Part shown: one piece after another, positions 24,774 through 33,125 of the stretch
Layout: each line of letters opens with the position of its first letter
Numbering within the stretch: the first letter of the stretch is position 1
Source: Verrucomicrobiota bacterium
Lineage (GTDB): Bacteria > Verrucomicrobiota > Verrucomicrobiia > Chthoniobacterales > UBA10450
NCBI GenBank assembly: GCA_019244415.1
Contig: JAFASN010000020.1
Coordinates: 1 to 39,297, forward strand
DNA length: 39,297 nucleotides
Reading direction: 5' to 3'
Made by a program: the position numbers and the translations under genes
Notes under the pieces: generated by a model
What the model saw: the letters and a program-made list of their open reading frames with translations, nothing else
What the model was told of the DNA's origin: nothing
The model's database searches: none

Positions 24774-25937
24774 GCGGAACGCGCCGAACGTTCCGAATTC
24801 GATGGCGCGGCGCGCCTGCCGCATCAGTTCGAGATAAAAGTACAGATTGTGGAGCGTAATTAGCCGCAGGCCGAGAATCTCTTCGGCCTTGATCAGATGA
24901 CGGATGTAGCCGCGGCTGAACTCGACGCAGGCTGGACAGGCGCAATTTTCCTCGATGGGATTTCTGTCCATCGCGTACTCAGCATTCTTCAGGTTCAACG
25001 TCCCCGCCGCAGTGAACGCGGTGCCGTTGCGAGCCAGCCGCGTCGGGAGCACGCAATCAAACATGTCCACGCCGCGGGCGATCAGCTCGATCGTCTGTGG
25101 CGGGGTGCCGAGACCCATGGCGTACCGTGGTTTATCTTCGGGCAGGAATGGCGCGCTCGATTCCACCGCGCGCATCATTTCTTCTTCCGGCTCGCCCACA
25201 CTCACCCCACCGATCGCGTAACCGTCGAATCCGATTTCCACCAGCGCCTGCGCCGCCTCTTTGCGCAGCTCGGGAAAGGTCGCGCCCTGCACGATGCCGA
25301 AAATCAGTTGCTCTGTAGAAGCGGGTGTGTTACCCGCAACACTTTGCGTGCTTTGCGTCGCTGAGCGGGTGAGGACACCCGCCGCTACAGCCGCTGTGCG
25401 GGTGAGGACACCCGCCGCTACATCTTTGCACCGTTTGGCCCAGCGCAGCGTTAGTTCCAAGCTTCGCGCCGCGTACTCATAATGGCACGGCCATGGCGGG
25501 CATTCGTCGAGTACCATGGCGACATCGCTGCCGAGTGTCGCCTGGATTTGCATCGCCATTTCCGGCGAGATGAACGCCGGCGTGCCATCGACATGATTCT
25601 GGAAATGCACTCCGGCGTCCGTAATCTTGCGCAGTTTCGCCAGCGAAAAAATCTGATAACCGCCGCTGTCGGTGAGAATCGGCCCGGTCCAGCTCATGAA
25701 ATTGTGCAGTCCGCCGAAATGGCGAATGACCTCAAGTCCCGGCCGCACGAACAGATGGTAGGTGTTGCCAAGAATGATCTGTGCATTCAGTTCGCGCAGC
25801 TCGCGCGGGCTCACCGCCTTCACTGAACCTTGCGTTCCGACCGGCATAAACGCCGGCGTGTCGATCACGCCGTGCGCAGTGGTTAACCGGCCCCGGCGCG
25901 CGCGAGAGCTTGCGTCGGTGTTCAGTAATTCAAACAC
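24720..25937 (-). CDS. tgt: tRNA-guanine transglycosylase (with repeat-encoded insert)
   Basis: This 405-residue TGT exchanges guanine for preQ1 at the anticodon wobble base of Q-family tRNAs. D90 (TDSGGYQIF), nucleophile D294 (DMFDCVLPTR) and zinc ligands C332, C334, C337 and H363 are all visible. Compared from memory with the E. coli enzyme (375 residues; D89, D264, C302, C304, C307, H333), the offset rises from 1 to 30, so ~29 residues are inserted between. The insert is residues ~172-205, rich in Ala, Thr and Val, and contains AAGVLTR twice. It is encoded by family E repeats and is followed at once by the conserved FGIVQG. The final G of the usual GIVQGG is Ala here. The 3' end overlaps the PEP-CTERM gene by 54 bp. 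All catalytic residues are intact, so it is probably active. Confidence 0.93.
   Translation of the reverse strand: MFELLNTDASSRARRGRLTTAHGVIDTPAFMPVGTQGSVKAVSPRELRELNAQIILGNTYHLFVRPGLEVIRHFGGLHNFMSWTGPILTDSGGYQIFSLAKLRKITDAGVHFQNHVDGTPAFISPEMAMQIQATLGSDVAMVLDECPPWPCHYEYAARSLELTLRWAKRCKDVAAGVLTRTAAVAAGVLTRSATQSTQSVAGNTPASTEQLIFGIVQGATFPELRKEAAQALVEIGFDGYAIGGVSVGEPEEEMMRAVESSAPFLPEDKPRYAMGLGTPPQTIELIARGVDMFDCVLPTRLARNGTAFTAAGTLNLKNAEYAMDRNPIEENCACPACVEFSRGYIRHLIKAEEILGLRLITLHNLYFYLELMRQARRAIEFGTFGAFRSVFAAGYRTHAPQATHN
25325..25422. repeat. Family E repeats in frame inside tgt
   Basis: Two identical 25-nt units at 25365-25389 and 25398-25422, 33 nt apart, each begin GCGGGTGAGGACACCCGC and end GCTACA. 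Each is palindromic in its first part. A related hairpin, GCGGGTGTGTTACCCGC, lies just before them. The 33-nt period keeps the frame, giving AAGVLTR twice at an 11-residue period. Related sequence (TGTAGCGGCGG) lies in the spacer at 12513-12645. Confidence 0.85.
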
Positions 25938-25950
25938 CCCGCATGTATAT

Positions 25951-26024
25951 CTAAGGAACGCAGGAAAGCAGGAAATTGCTTTTGGCTTTGTTTTCCGGCG
26001 TTCCTGCTTTCCTTAGAGATTCTC
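25951..26024. repeat. Family B inverted repeat, copy 1
   Basis: The left arm, CTAAGGAACGCAGGAAAGCA then GGAA, pairs with the right arm, TTCCGGCGTTCCTGCTTTCC then TTAG. The right edge ends AGAGATTCTC. The same structure recurs at 29745-29838 and 32520-32740. This copy lies just upstream of the ribosomal-cluster promoter. Confidence 0.85.
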
Positions 26025-26037
26025 TGTCAAAAAAATC

Positions 26038-26066
26038 TTTGCAGGCGCGCTCTTCGCTCCTATATT
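26038..26066 (+). promoter_or_regulatory. Sigma70-type promoter for the str/S10 cluster
   Basis: A -35 TTTGCA (26038-26043) and -10 TATATT (26061-26066) are separated by exactly 17 bp. It is the best promoter-like sequence in the window. It sits ~104 bp upstream of rpsL, after an A-rich stretch (AAAAAAATC) resembling an UP element. Transcription should start near 26073. Confidence 0.65.
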
Positions 26067-26123
26067 TCGCGCTCTCCGCATCAGTGGCGTGAGCAGGGAT
26101 TCACGGCTCTGAGCGGATTTTTT

Positions 26124-26158
26124 GTCGCCCAGACCGCAAGCTTGCGGCGACGCTTTTT
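26124..26158 (+). promoter_or_regulatory. Leader hairpin before rpsL (possible attenuator)
   Basis: The perfect 14-nt palindrome CCGCAAGCTTGCGG (26134-26147) is extended by an outer GTCG/CGAC pair (26124-26127 with 26148-26151) across a 6-nt bulge, and a T-run (CTTTTTGTT) follows. This looks like a terminator or attenuator in the leader of the ribosomal cluster, 12-45 nt before rpsL. It could equally be a protein-binding control site. Confidence 0.5.
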
Positions 26159-26169
26159 GTTAACCGGAC

Positions 26170-26577
<408 letters not shown>

Positions 26578-26764
26578 CGCGCTCGTGGGATGACGAAATC
26601 CAAATGACGAAGTTCAGAAGAATGACGGAATCCCAGAATCCAATAAGCGCCGACGCAATGACGTTTCACGATTCGTCATTCGTCATTGTTTCGGATTTCG
26701 GATTTCGGATTTCGGACTTTCAAAGCGCGGCTCTCAACTCGCAACTCTCAACTCTCAACTGCCG
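26578..26764. repeat. Repeat-filled rpsL-rpsG spacer (families D and C)
   Basis: Arms built on GGATGACGAAATCC and AATGACGAA (26587-26625) face GATTCGTCATTCGTCATTG (~26671-26690). About four copies of the 7-mer TTCGGAT follow (26690-26716), then family C CTCTCAACTC units (26731-26760). No gene is supported. These two genes are normally separated by only a few dozen bases. Confidence 0.75.
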
Positions 26765-27238
26765 ATGAGCCGTCGTCGCAAAGTTTACAAAAAAGAAGAG
26801 AAAGTGGACTCGCGCTACGGCAGCCCAGCGGTGGCGCGTCTCATTTCGACGGTGATGAAGCGCGGCAAGAAATCGCTGGCGGAGCGGATCGTTTACACCG
26901 CGATCGATAAGTCGCGGGAAGGATCGGATTCCGTTGATCCACTGGAGATTTTGAACAAAGCGCTCGATAACGTGCGGCCACGGCTCGAGGTGAAATCGCG
27001 GCGCGTTGGCGGCGCGACCTACCAGGTTCCGATGGAAGTCACGCCTGCCAGACAGGTCTCGTTAGCGATGCGGTGGATCGTGCAATACGCCGACAACCGC
27101 CGCGGACAGCCGATGGCGGAAGCGCTCGCCCACGAAATCCGCGATGCCGCGAATGGGCAGGGCAACGCGATTAAGAAACGCGAGGACACTCACAAGATGG
27201 CGCAAGCAAATCGCGCGTTTGCGCATTTCCGCTGGTAA
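26765..27238 (+). CDS. rpsG: 30S ribosomal protein S7
   Basis: This 157-residue primary assembly protein of the 30S head binds 16S rRNA and contacts the E-site tRNA. It shows the S7 hallmarks [10 protein letters not shown] at the start, [12 protein letters not shown] near residue 85 and [13 protein letters not shown]. The length is normal. fusA follows after 3 bp. The upstream spacer is made of repeats, and a ribosome site before the ATG is not obvious. Confidence 0.98.
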   Translation: MSRRRKVYKKEEKVDSRYGSPAVARLISTVMKRGKKSLAERIVYTAIDKSREGSDSVDPLEILNKALDNVRPRLEVKSRRVGGATYQVPMEVTPARQVSLAMRWIVQYADNRRGQPMAEALAHEIRDAANGQGNAIKKREDTHKMAQANRAFAHFRW

Positions 27239-27241
27239 AGA

Positions 27242-29422
27242 ATGGCTACGGCGACGATGGAAAAACAACAGCCAGCTTCGGCGAATCCCAATTCGCCGGA
27301 CCGCAAGTTCCCGCTCGAGCGAACGCGGAACATTGGCATTGCCGCGCACATTGACGCCGGCAAAACTACGCTGACCGAGCGCGTACTTTTTTACACCGGC
27401 ATGATCCACAAGATCGGCGAAGTGCACGAAGGCACCACTGTGACCGACTGGATGGAGCAGGAACGCGAGCGCGGCATTACCATAACGAGCGCTGCGACGA
27501 CTTGCTCGTGGACGCAGCGCAAAGAAGAAGGCGTTTACAAGATTTTCGAGGGAATCAAACAGCGGATCAACATCATCGACACACCGGGTCACGTGGATTT
27601 CACCGCGGAAGTGGAGCGCTCGCTCCGTGTCCTCGATGGCGCGATCGCCGTTTTTGACGCCGTGGCCGGCGTGCAGCCGCAATCGGAAACGGTCTGGCGG
27701 CAGGCGAATAAGTACCACGTACCTCGCATCGCCTTCATCAACAAAATGGACCGCGTGGGCGCGGATTTCGTGATGTCGATCCAAAGCATGCGCGACAAGC
27801 TCGCGGCGAATGCGTGGCCGATTCTCATGCCGCTGGGCAAGGAAGATCAACTGCGCGGCCAGCTTGATGTCGTTAACAAAAAAGCGATCATCTATTCAGA
27901 TAGCGACCAGCTCGGCTCGACTTACGAAGTGAGCGACGTTCCCGATGATCAAAAGGAAGCTGTCGAGAAGGCGCACGCTGATCTGGTCGAGCAGATCTCT
28001 AATATAGATGACGAAGTGGCGGAAGCGGTGCTCGAGGAGCGCGAGATCACGCCCGAGTTGCTGAAGGCTGGTATTCGCCGGCAAACCATCGCGAATAAAT
28101 TCGTCCCGGTCGTTGGCGGCAGTGCCTTTAAAAACAAAGGCGTGCAGTACCTCGTGGATGCTGTGGTCGATTACCTGCCGAGTCCGCTCGACATTCCGCC
28201 GGCCAAAGGGCAGGACCCGGACACCGGCGCGCCGATGGAAGCGCTCACGGACGATAACGGCAATTTCTGCTCGCTTGCGTTCAAGCTTTGGAGCGATCCG
28301 TTTGTCGGCAAGCTCGTGTTCTTCCGCGTGTACTCAGGGACGCTCAGTAAAGGCGACACCGTTTACAATCCGCGCACGAACAAGCGCGAACGCATCTCGC
28401 GTTTGATCCAGATTCAGGCGGACAAACGAGAAGACATCGAGACGTGCTACTCAGGCGACATCGCCGCAATCGTCGGCATCAAGAATATCACGACAGGTGA
28501 CACGCTATGTGACGAAGATCATCCCATCCTGCTCGAGCCGCCCTCGTTTCCTGATCCCGTTATTTCAATGGCGATCGAGCCGAAGACGAAGCTCGACCAA
28601 GAAAAAATGGCCACGGCATTGCAACGATTGGCGGAAGAAGACCCGACGTTCCGTGTGTACACGCACGAAGACACTGGCCAGACGATCATCGCCGGAATGG
28701 GCGAGCTGCACCTTGAGATCATTCGCGATCGCATGTTCCGCGAGTTCAAGGTCGATGCGAACGCAGGCAAGCCGCAGATTGCCTATCGCGAGACGATCAC
28801 CGGAAGCGCGCATGGTGTCGGAAAGTTAATCAAGCAATCAGGCGGCCGCGGTCAGTACGGTCACGTCGAGGTGGATCTGCGTCCGGGCGAACGCGGCAAG
28901 GGTTTGGTGGTCGAAAACAAGATCGTCGGCGGCGTGATTCCGCGTGAGTACATCCCGGCGGTGAAGAAGGGAATCGAAGAAGCAATTCTCAATGGCGTGC
29001 TCGGCGGCTATCCGGTGATCGACGTGGAAGCGGACATCGTTTACGGCAGCTACCACGAAGTCGATTCAAACGAGCTCGCGTTTAAAATGGCGGCGATCTT
29101 CGCTATGAAAGATGGGTTCAAGCAGGGCAAGCCCATCCTGCTTGAGCCGATCATGAAAGTGGAGAACTCGACCCCCGAAGAATTTCAAGGTGACATTATC
29201 GGCGACCTCAATCGACGCCGCGCCAAGATCAACAGCATCGAATCGCGCGGAAATCTTACGATTGTGAACGCGGAAGTACCGCTTGCGGAAATGTTCGGCT
29301 ACGCCACGGCCATTCGTTCGCTCTCGAAGGGCCGATCGAGTTATTCGATGGAGCCATCGCATTTCGAGCAGGTGCCGGCGAACCTGGTCAGCGCCATTCT
29401 TGATCAGAAGGAGACGAAATAA
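27242..29422 (+). CDS. fusA: Translation elongation factor G
   Basis: This 726-residue GTPase drives tRNA-mRNA translocation. G-motifs are G1 [10 protein letters not shown]2 RGITI, G3 DTPGHVDF, G4 NKMD and G5 GSAFKNKG, followed by domains II-V with [12 protein letters not shown] in domain IV. The N-terminus carries ~20 extra Ala/Pro/Gln-rich residues before the conserved [11 protein letters not shown] second ATG 15 nt downstream of the drawn start is equally plausible. rpsJ follows directly; the tuf gene usually found here is missing. Confidence 0.98.
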   Translation: MATATMEKQQPASANPNSPDRKFPLERTRNIGIAAHIDAGKTTLTERVLFYTGMIHKIGEVHEGTTVTDWMEQERERGITITSAATTCSWTQRKEEGVYKIFEGIKQRINIIDTPGHVDFTAEVERSLRVLDGAIAVFDAVAGVQPQSETVWRQANKYHVPRIAFINKMDRVGADFVMSIQSMRDKLAANAWPILMPLGKEDQLRGQLDVVNKKAIIYSDSDQLGSTYEVSDVPDDQKEAVEKAHADLVEQISNIDDEVAEAVLEEREITPELLKAGIRRQTIANKFVPVVGGSAFKNKGVQYLVDAVVDYLPSPLDIPPAKGQDPDTGAPMEALTDDNGNFCSLAFKLWSDPFVGKLVFFRVYSGTLSKGDTVYNPRTNKRERISRLIQIQADKREDIETCYSGDIAAIVGIKNITTGDTLCDEDHPILLEPPSFPDPVISMAIEPKTKLDQEKMATALQRLAEEDPTFRVYTHEDTGQTIIAGMGELHLEIIRDRMFREFKVDANAGKPQIAYRETITGSAHGVGKLIKQSGGRGQYGHVEVDLRPGERGKGLVVENKIVGGVIPREYIPAVKKGIEEAILNGVLGGYPVIDVEADIVYGSYHEVDSNELAFKMAAIFAMKDGFKQGKPILLEPIMKVENSTPEEFQGDIIGDLNRRRAKINSIESRGNLTIVNAEVPLAEMFGYATAIRSLSKGRSSYSMEPSHFEQVPANLVSAILDQKETK

Positions 29423-29423
29423 A

Positions 29424-29735
29424 ATGGCCAACGGGCAAAAAATTCGCATCCGGCTGAAGGCGTTCGATCATCGCATGCTCGACCAGTCCGCGGTCGATAT
29501 TGTGGAGACGGCTAAGCGAACGGGCGCGCGTGTCGCAGGGCCTATTCCCCTGCCGACGTTGATTGAAAAATTTACGGTGAACCGCTCACCTCACGTGGAC
29601 AAAAAGTCGATGGATCAATTCGAGATTCGCACGCACAAACGGCTGCTCGATATCATCGAGCCGACCGCGAAAACGGTGGACGAACTGAAGAAGTTGAACT
29701 TACCGGCCGGAGTGGATATCACGATTAAGATTTAA
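29424..29735 (+). CDS. rpsJ: 30S ribosomal protein S10
   Basis: This 103-residue protein has its ATG at 29424, set by AAGGAG ~10 nt upstream inside the end of fusA and by the family start [16 protein letters not shown]. It contains the S10 segments [22 protein letters not shown] and HKRLLDI. It normally opens the S10 operon; here it directly follows fusA with one base between, joining the str and S10 units. A family B repeat follows it. Confidence 0.98.
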   Translation: MANGQKIRIRLKAFDHRMLDQSAVDIVETAKRTGARVAGPIPLPTLIEKFTVNRSPHVDKKSMDQFEIRTHKRLLDIIEPTAKTVDELKKLNLPAGVDITIKI

Positions 29736-29744
29736 ACAGAATCG

Positions 29745-29838
29745 CTAAGGAAAGCAGGAAAGCAGGAAGCTGATTTGATCAGGGACTACAGAGACAAACA
29801 TGAAAGAATTTCCTGCGTTCCTCATTTCCTGAGAGATC
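29745..29838. repeat. Family B inverted repeat, copy 2
   Basis: The left arm is CTAAGGAAAGCAGGAAAGCA and GGAA. The right arm is AATTTCCTGCGTTCCTCATT and TCCTGAGAGATC. It occupies the rpsJ-rplC spacer, and its right edge (GAGAGATCACC) provides the only Shine-Dalgarno-like sequence before rplC. Confidence 0.85.
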
Positions 29839-29841
29839 ACC

Positions 29842-30492
29842 ATGAGCATCGGACTACTTGGACAAAAGATCGGCATGACCAGCGTTTACGACGCGACGGG
29901 CAAGCTGCGTCCGGTGACAGTGATCGCGGCGGGCGATAACGTGCTTGTGCGCCGGATCACGGCGGAAGGCGACGGCTACTCGGCGGTGCAGGTGGGTTAC
30001 GGCCGGCAGAAGGAATCGCGATTGAACCGCGCACAGATCGGCGCATTCAAGAAAGCGAACGCGGAACCGAAGCGATTCACGCGCGAGTTCCGGCTGGATG
30101 CAGACTTGCCGGACGGTGATGTGAATCTTGCCGTGACGCAATTTCAGCCGGGCGATTTCGTGGACGTGATTGGGCGCTCGAAGGGCAAAGGTTTTCAAGG
30201 CGTGATGAAGAAGCATAATATGGCCGGCCAAGGTGCGGCACACGGCTCGAAGACGCACCGCCGTAATGGCGCCATCGGGAATCGTTCCACACCGGGTCGC
30301 ATTTGGAAAAACATGGGCATGCCGGGTCATCTCGGCGACGAACGCGTTACTGTGCAAAACCTGCAAGTGATGCAGGTGCGCGAAATGGAGAAAGTGATCC
30401 TCGTCAGCGGCGCGGTGCCTGGCGCGAATGGCTCATTCGTCATAGTACGGCCTGCAATCAAGAGGCCGGCGAACTCGGAGGCAAAGAAGTAA
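29842..30492 (+). CDS. rplC: 50S ribosomal protein L3
   Basis: This 216-residue early assembly protein lies near the peptidyl transferase centre. MSIGLLGQKIGMT opens the protein. The long extension loop FQGVMKKHNMAGQGAAHGSK and PGRIWKNMGMPGHLG identify L3. The usual length is ~210. Its start lies directly against a family B repeat, and rplD begins immediately after its stop. Confidence 0.98.
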   Translation: MSIGLLGQKIGMTSVYDATGKLRPVTVIAAGDNVLVRRITAEGDGYSAVQVGYGRQKESRLNRAQIGAFKKANAEPKRFTREFRLDADLPDGDVNLAVTQFQPGDFVDVIGRSKGKGFQGVMKKHNMAGQGAAHGSKTHRRNGAIGNRSTPGRIWKNMGMPGHLGDERVTVQNLQVMQVREMEKVILVSGAVPGANGSFVIVRPAIKRPANSEAKK

Positions 30493-31233
30493 ATGCCGGC
30501 GAAGCCGCTAACGCGCGAAGCAGCGCAGCAGGCGAATATCGTGCTGATTGATGGCGGACGCGGAACGCAGGCGATGCATGATGTCGTCGTTGCGATGCGC
30601 GCGGCGCGGCGTTCCGGTTCGGCAAATACGAAGACGAAAGCGGAAGTGAATTTGTCCGGAGCAAAGCCGTGGCGGCAAAAGGGGACTGGCCGCGCACGGG
30701 CCGGCTACAAATCGTCGCCGATCTGGCGCGGCGGTGGCGTGGTGTTCGGTCCCAAGCCGCGCGATTATTCCAAGAAGGTTTCCAAGTCAGTTCGCCGGCT
30801 CGCCTTTCAAAAAGCGTTGAGCGAACGAATCAGCGCAGGCGATGTACTGATGGTGGGCGACTTCGCGGTGAAGGAACTTAAGACGAAAGCGTTCATTAAA
30901 CTGCTCAAGCAGCAGACCGACGCGCGCAAAGTACTGATCGTGGGCGCGTCTTTCGACGAAAACACCTATAAGTCGGCGCGTAATGTCAAACCGGTGCAGC
31001 TTGCGACCGCCGAGCATGTGAATACTGAGCAGTTGCTTGCCTTTGAAAAGATCCTGATAACAGAGGCCGCCCTGGCCCAACTCGGGACCAGAACTGGCCA
31101 GCCTGAGCGCGAGCGCAGCGACCACGAGCAGTCACCCGCGGCGAAGCCGGCCGAAGAAGCAGTCGTTCCCCCAAAACAATCGCGGGCGAAGAAGACGAAA
31201 GTGTCTTCGCGCAAGCGGGCTAACGAAAAATGA
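30493..31233 (+). CDS. rplD: 50S ribosomal protein L4 (C-terminal extension)
   Basis: L4 is an exit-tunnel protein with the loop KPWRQKGTGRARAGYKSSPI and GGGVVFGPKPRDYSKK. At 246 residues it is ~40 longer than E. coli L4 (201). The extra part is a charged tail after ALAQLGTRTG, rich in Glu, Pro, Ala and Lys, probably disordered. In some bacteria L4 also represses its own operon; I see no evidence for that here. Its stop overlaps the rplW start (ATGA). Confidence 0.97.
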   Translation: MPAKPLTREAAQQANIVLIDGGRGTQAMHDVVVAMRAARRSGSANTKTKAEVNLSGAKPWRQKGTGRARAGYKSSPIWRGGGVVFGPKPRDYSKKVSKSVRRLAFQKALSERISAGDVLMVGDFAVKELKTKAFIKLLKQQTDARKVLIVGASFDENTYKSARNVKPVQLATAEHVNTEQLLAFEKILITEAALAQLGTRTGQPERERSDHEQSPAAKPAEEAVVPPKQSRAKKTKVSSRKRANEK

Positions 31234-31514
31234 ATGAGCCATTCGATATAATCCAGACTGCTTCGCTGACGGAGAAGGCGACGCTGCTCGGCGACAAACA
31301 AAATAAGTACGTGTTCCGGGTAAGTCCGCGAGCTAACAAAATCCAGATTAGGCAGGCGGTGGAAAAGCTTTTCCAGAAGAAGGTGCTGGACGTGAATACA
31401 TGTAATTACCGCGGCAAGAAAAAGCGCGAGCGGCGCGCTGATTTCGGGCGCAAGGCGCACTGGAAAAAAGCCATCGTGACGCTCAAGGAAGGGGACAAGA
31501 TCGAGCTGGTATGA
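31230..31514 (+). CDS. rplW: 50S ribosomal protein L23
   Basis: This 94-residue protein lies at the tunnel exit and docks SRP and trigger factor. It shows KYVFRVSPRANKIQIRQAVE and the VLDVNTCNYRGKKKR loop typical of L23. The ATG overlaps the rplD stop by 4 nt, so the two are coupled. A family A repeat separates it from rplB. Confidence 0.97.
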   Translation: MNEPFDIIQTASLTEKATLLGDKQNKYVFRVSPRANKIQIRQAVEKLFQKKVLDVNTCNYRGKKKRERRADFGRKAHWKKAIVTLKEGDKIELV

Positions 31515-31538
31515 GGAGGTTGCATTCTCTTACGAGAT

Positions 31539-31631
31539 CGTCCCGAGCGACAGGCCACGGATCCCGCCGCGTGTACTTCAAGGTGGCATCACGGGATTCT
31601 TCGACTGCGCTCTGCTCCGCTCAGAATGACA
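31539..31631. repeat. Family A repeat in the rplW-rplB spacer
   Basis: The left arm is TCGTCCCGAGCGACAGGCC and ACGGATCCCG. The right arm is CGGGATTCTTCGACTGCGC followed by TCCGCTCAGAATGACA. The two arms are inverted. Only ~10 bp lie between its right edge and the rplB start, where GGAAGGGA serves as the ribosome site. Confidence 0.85.
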
Positions 31632-31641
31632 GGAAGGGAAT

Positions 31642-32490
31642 ATGGCGCTGAAAAATTACCGTCCGCTTACTCCGACGTTGCGCTTCAAGGCGCTGCCGGC
31701 GTTTGACGAAATCACTACATCGCGCCCGGCAAAACGCTTGCTCGAGCCGAAGAAGAAGACTGGCGGCCGCAATCACTTTGGCCGGCTCACATCGCGACAC
31801 CTCGGCGGCGGACACAAGCAACACTACCGCAAAGTTGATTTCAAACGGCGCAAGCGCGGCATGGAGGCGGAAGTGCTCGGGATTGAGTACGACCCAAATC
31901 GTTCGGCGCGTATCGCTCTGATTAAGTACAGCGATGGCGAGATCAGTTACATCCTTGCGCCGGATGGATTGCGCGTCGGCGCGCGGGTGAGTGCAGGCGA
32001 GGACGCCGCGCCGGAACTTGGCAATGCGCTTCCGCTTCGCGTCATCCCGCTTGGCGCAAGCATCCACAACATCGAGCTCGCTCCCGGCCGCGGCGGCCAG
32101 ATTGCGCGGAGCGCCGGGCAGCAGGCGACGTTGAGCAACCGCGAAGGGGGTTACGCGCTGGTGCGGTTGCCCTCGGGCGAAATTCGCCGCATTCACGAGA
32201 GCTGTTATGCGACGGTCGGTCAGGTCGGGAACGTCGATCACATGAACGTCTCCAGCGGCAAAGCTGGAAGGACGCGCTGGCGAGGACGGCGGCCACACGT
32301 GCGCGGCATGGTGATGAACCCGATCGATCACCCCATGGGCGGCGGCCAGGGGAAGTCAAAGGGCGGTGGCGGCCGGCATCACCCGGTCAGCCCTTGGGGG
32401 CAACTGGCGAAAGGATTCAAAACGCGCGCGAAACATAAGCCGAGTGACAGGTTTATTCTCGAACGACGGCGTTCGAAGAAGAAGAGCTAA
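31642..32490 (+). CDS. rplB: 50S ribosomal protein L2
   Basis: This 282-residue protein is needed for subunit joining and peptidyl transfer. It shows [20 protein letters not shown] near the start and the conserved C-terminal [19 protein letters not shown] containing the essential His. The usual length is ~275. A GGAAGGGA ribosome site precedes ATG 31642. It is flanked on both sides by repeat-filled spacers. Confidence 0.98.
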   Translation: MALKNYRPLTPTLRFKALPAFDEITTSRPAKRLLEPKKKTGGRNHFGRLTSRHLGGGHKQHYRKVDFKRRKRGMEAEVLGIEYDPNRSARIALIKYSDGEISYILAPDGLRVGARVSAGEDAAPELGNALPLRVIPLGASIHNIELAPGRGGQIARSAGQQATLSNREGGYALVRLPSGEIRRIHESCYATVGQVGNVDHMNVSSGKAGRTRWRGRRPHVRGMVMNPIDHPMGGGQGKSKGGGGRHHPVSPWGQLAKGFKTRAKHKPSDRFILERRRSKKKS

Positions 32491-32519
32491 TTTGAAAGCC
32501 AGAAACCAAAGAAAAGAAT

Positions 32520-32740
32520 GAATCAAGAAAGCAGGAATGCAGGAAATGGGCAGTGGAGGCGCGCGAATCCGCTGTCATTCCGAGCGGAGTGGAACGAAGT
32601 CAAGGAATCCGACGAAGTACTCTCACAGACAACGCCTCGGGATCCCTCGGCTTCGCTCGGCACGACGAGCTCTCCTTTCCGGTTTTTTGGCTTTCAAATT
32701 CCTTTCTCTTCCTGCGTTCCTGCTTTCCTCAGAGATTCTC
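32520..32740. repeat. Family B repeat, copy 3, split by a nested family A repeat
   Basis: The left family B arm, AATCAAGAAAGCAGGAATGC then AGGAAATGGG (32520-32550), and the right arm, TTCCTGCGTTCCTGCTTTCC then TCAGAGATTCTC (32709-32740), are separated by a complete family A element at 32573-32668 (TGTCATTCCGAGCGGAGTGG on the left; CCCTCGGCTTCGCTCGGCAC on the right). It fills the rplB-rpsS spacer (32491-32753). Confidence 0.85.
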
Positions 32741-32753
32741 GTGTTTGATTTTT

Positions 32754-33032
32754 ATGGCCAGATCACTTAAGAAAGGACCCTTCGTCGAGTCGCATCTTCT
32801 GGAGAAGATCGACAAGATGAATGCTTCGGGCGCGAAGAGAGCGATAAAAACATGGTCGCGGCGCTCGATGGTGACGCCGGATTTTGTCGGCCACACGTTT
32901 CTCGTACACAACGGCAAGACGTTTAACAGCGTCTTCGTCACGGAGAACATGGTCGGGCACAAGCTCGGCGAATTTTCGCCGACGCGTGTGTTCAAAAAAC
33001 ACGGTTCGCATACGGCGAAGGTGACGAAGTAG
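32754..33032 (+). CDS. rpsS: 30S ribosomal protein S19
   Basis: This 92-residue protein starts at ATG 32754, fixed by the family start [16 protein letters not shown]; upstream frame sequence is repeat. It has the S19 core [20 protein letters not shown] and [12 protein letters not shown]. No Shine-Dalgarno sequence precedes it: the 14 nt before the ATG are T-rich, and the nearest AGAG belongs to the family B edge ~20 nt upstream. An unrelated gene follows instead of rplV. Confidence 0.97.
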   Translation: MARSLKKGPFVESHLLEKIDKMNASGAKRAIKTWSRRSMVTPDFVGHTFLVHNGKTFNSVFVTENMVGHKLGEFSPTRVFKKHGSHTAKVTK

Positions 33033-33125
33033 TTGAGAGTTTTGGTTGAGAGTTGAGACACGATTTTTGAGGAGACGAGGCGCTGTGCTGAGACGGCTCT
33101 CAACTCTCAATTATCTACTCTCAAC
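33031..33125. repeat. Family C inverted repeat flanking the extra gene on its 5' side
   Basis: The left arm, AGTTGAGAG...GGTTGAGAGTTGAGA (33031-33056), and the right arm, CTCTCAACTCTCAATTATC and TACTCTCAACT (33097-33125), are reverse complements. The ribosome site and start codon of the extra gene lie in the loop, and the right arm is coding. Confidence 0.85.

Noticed and set aside
25325-25440. Possible broken tgt (pseudogene)
   Set aside because: Catalytic aspartates and all four zinc ligands are present and the frame is intact, so the insert appears tolerated.
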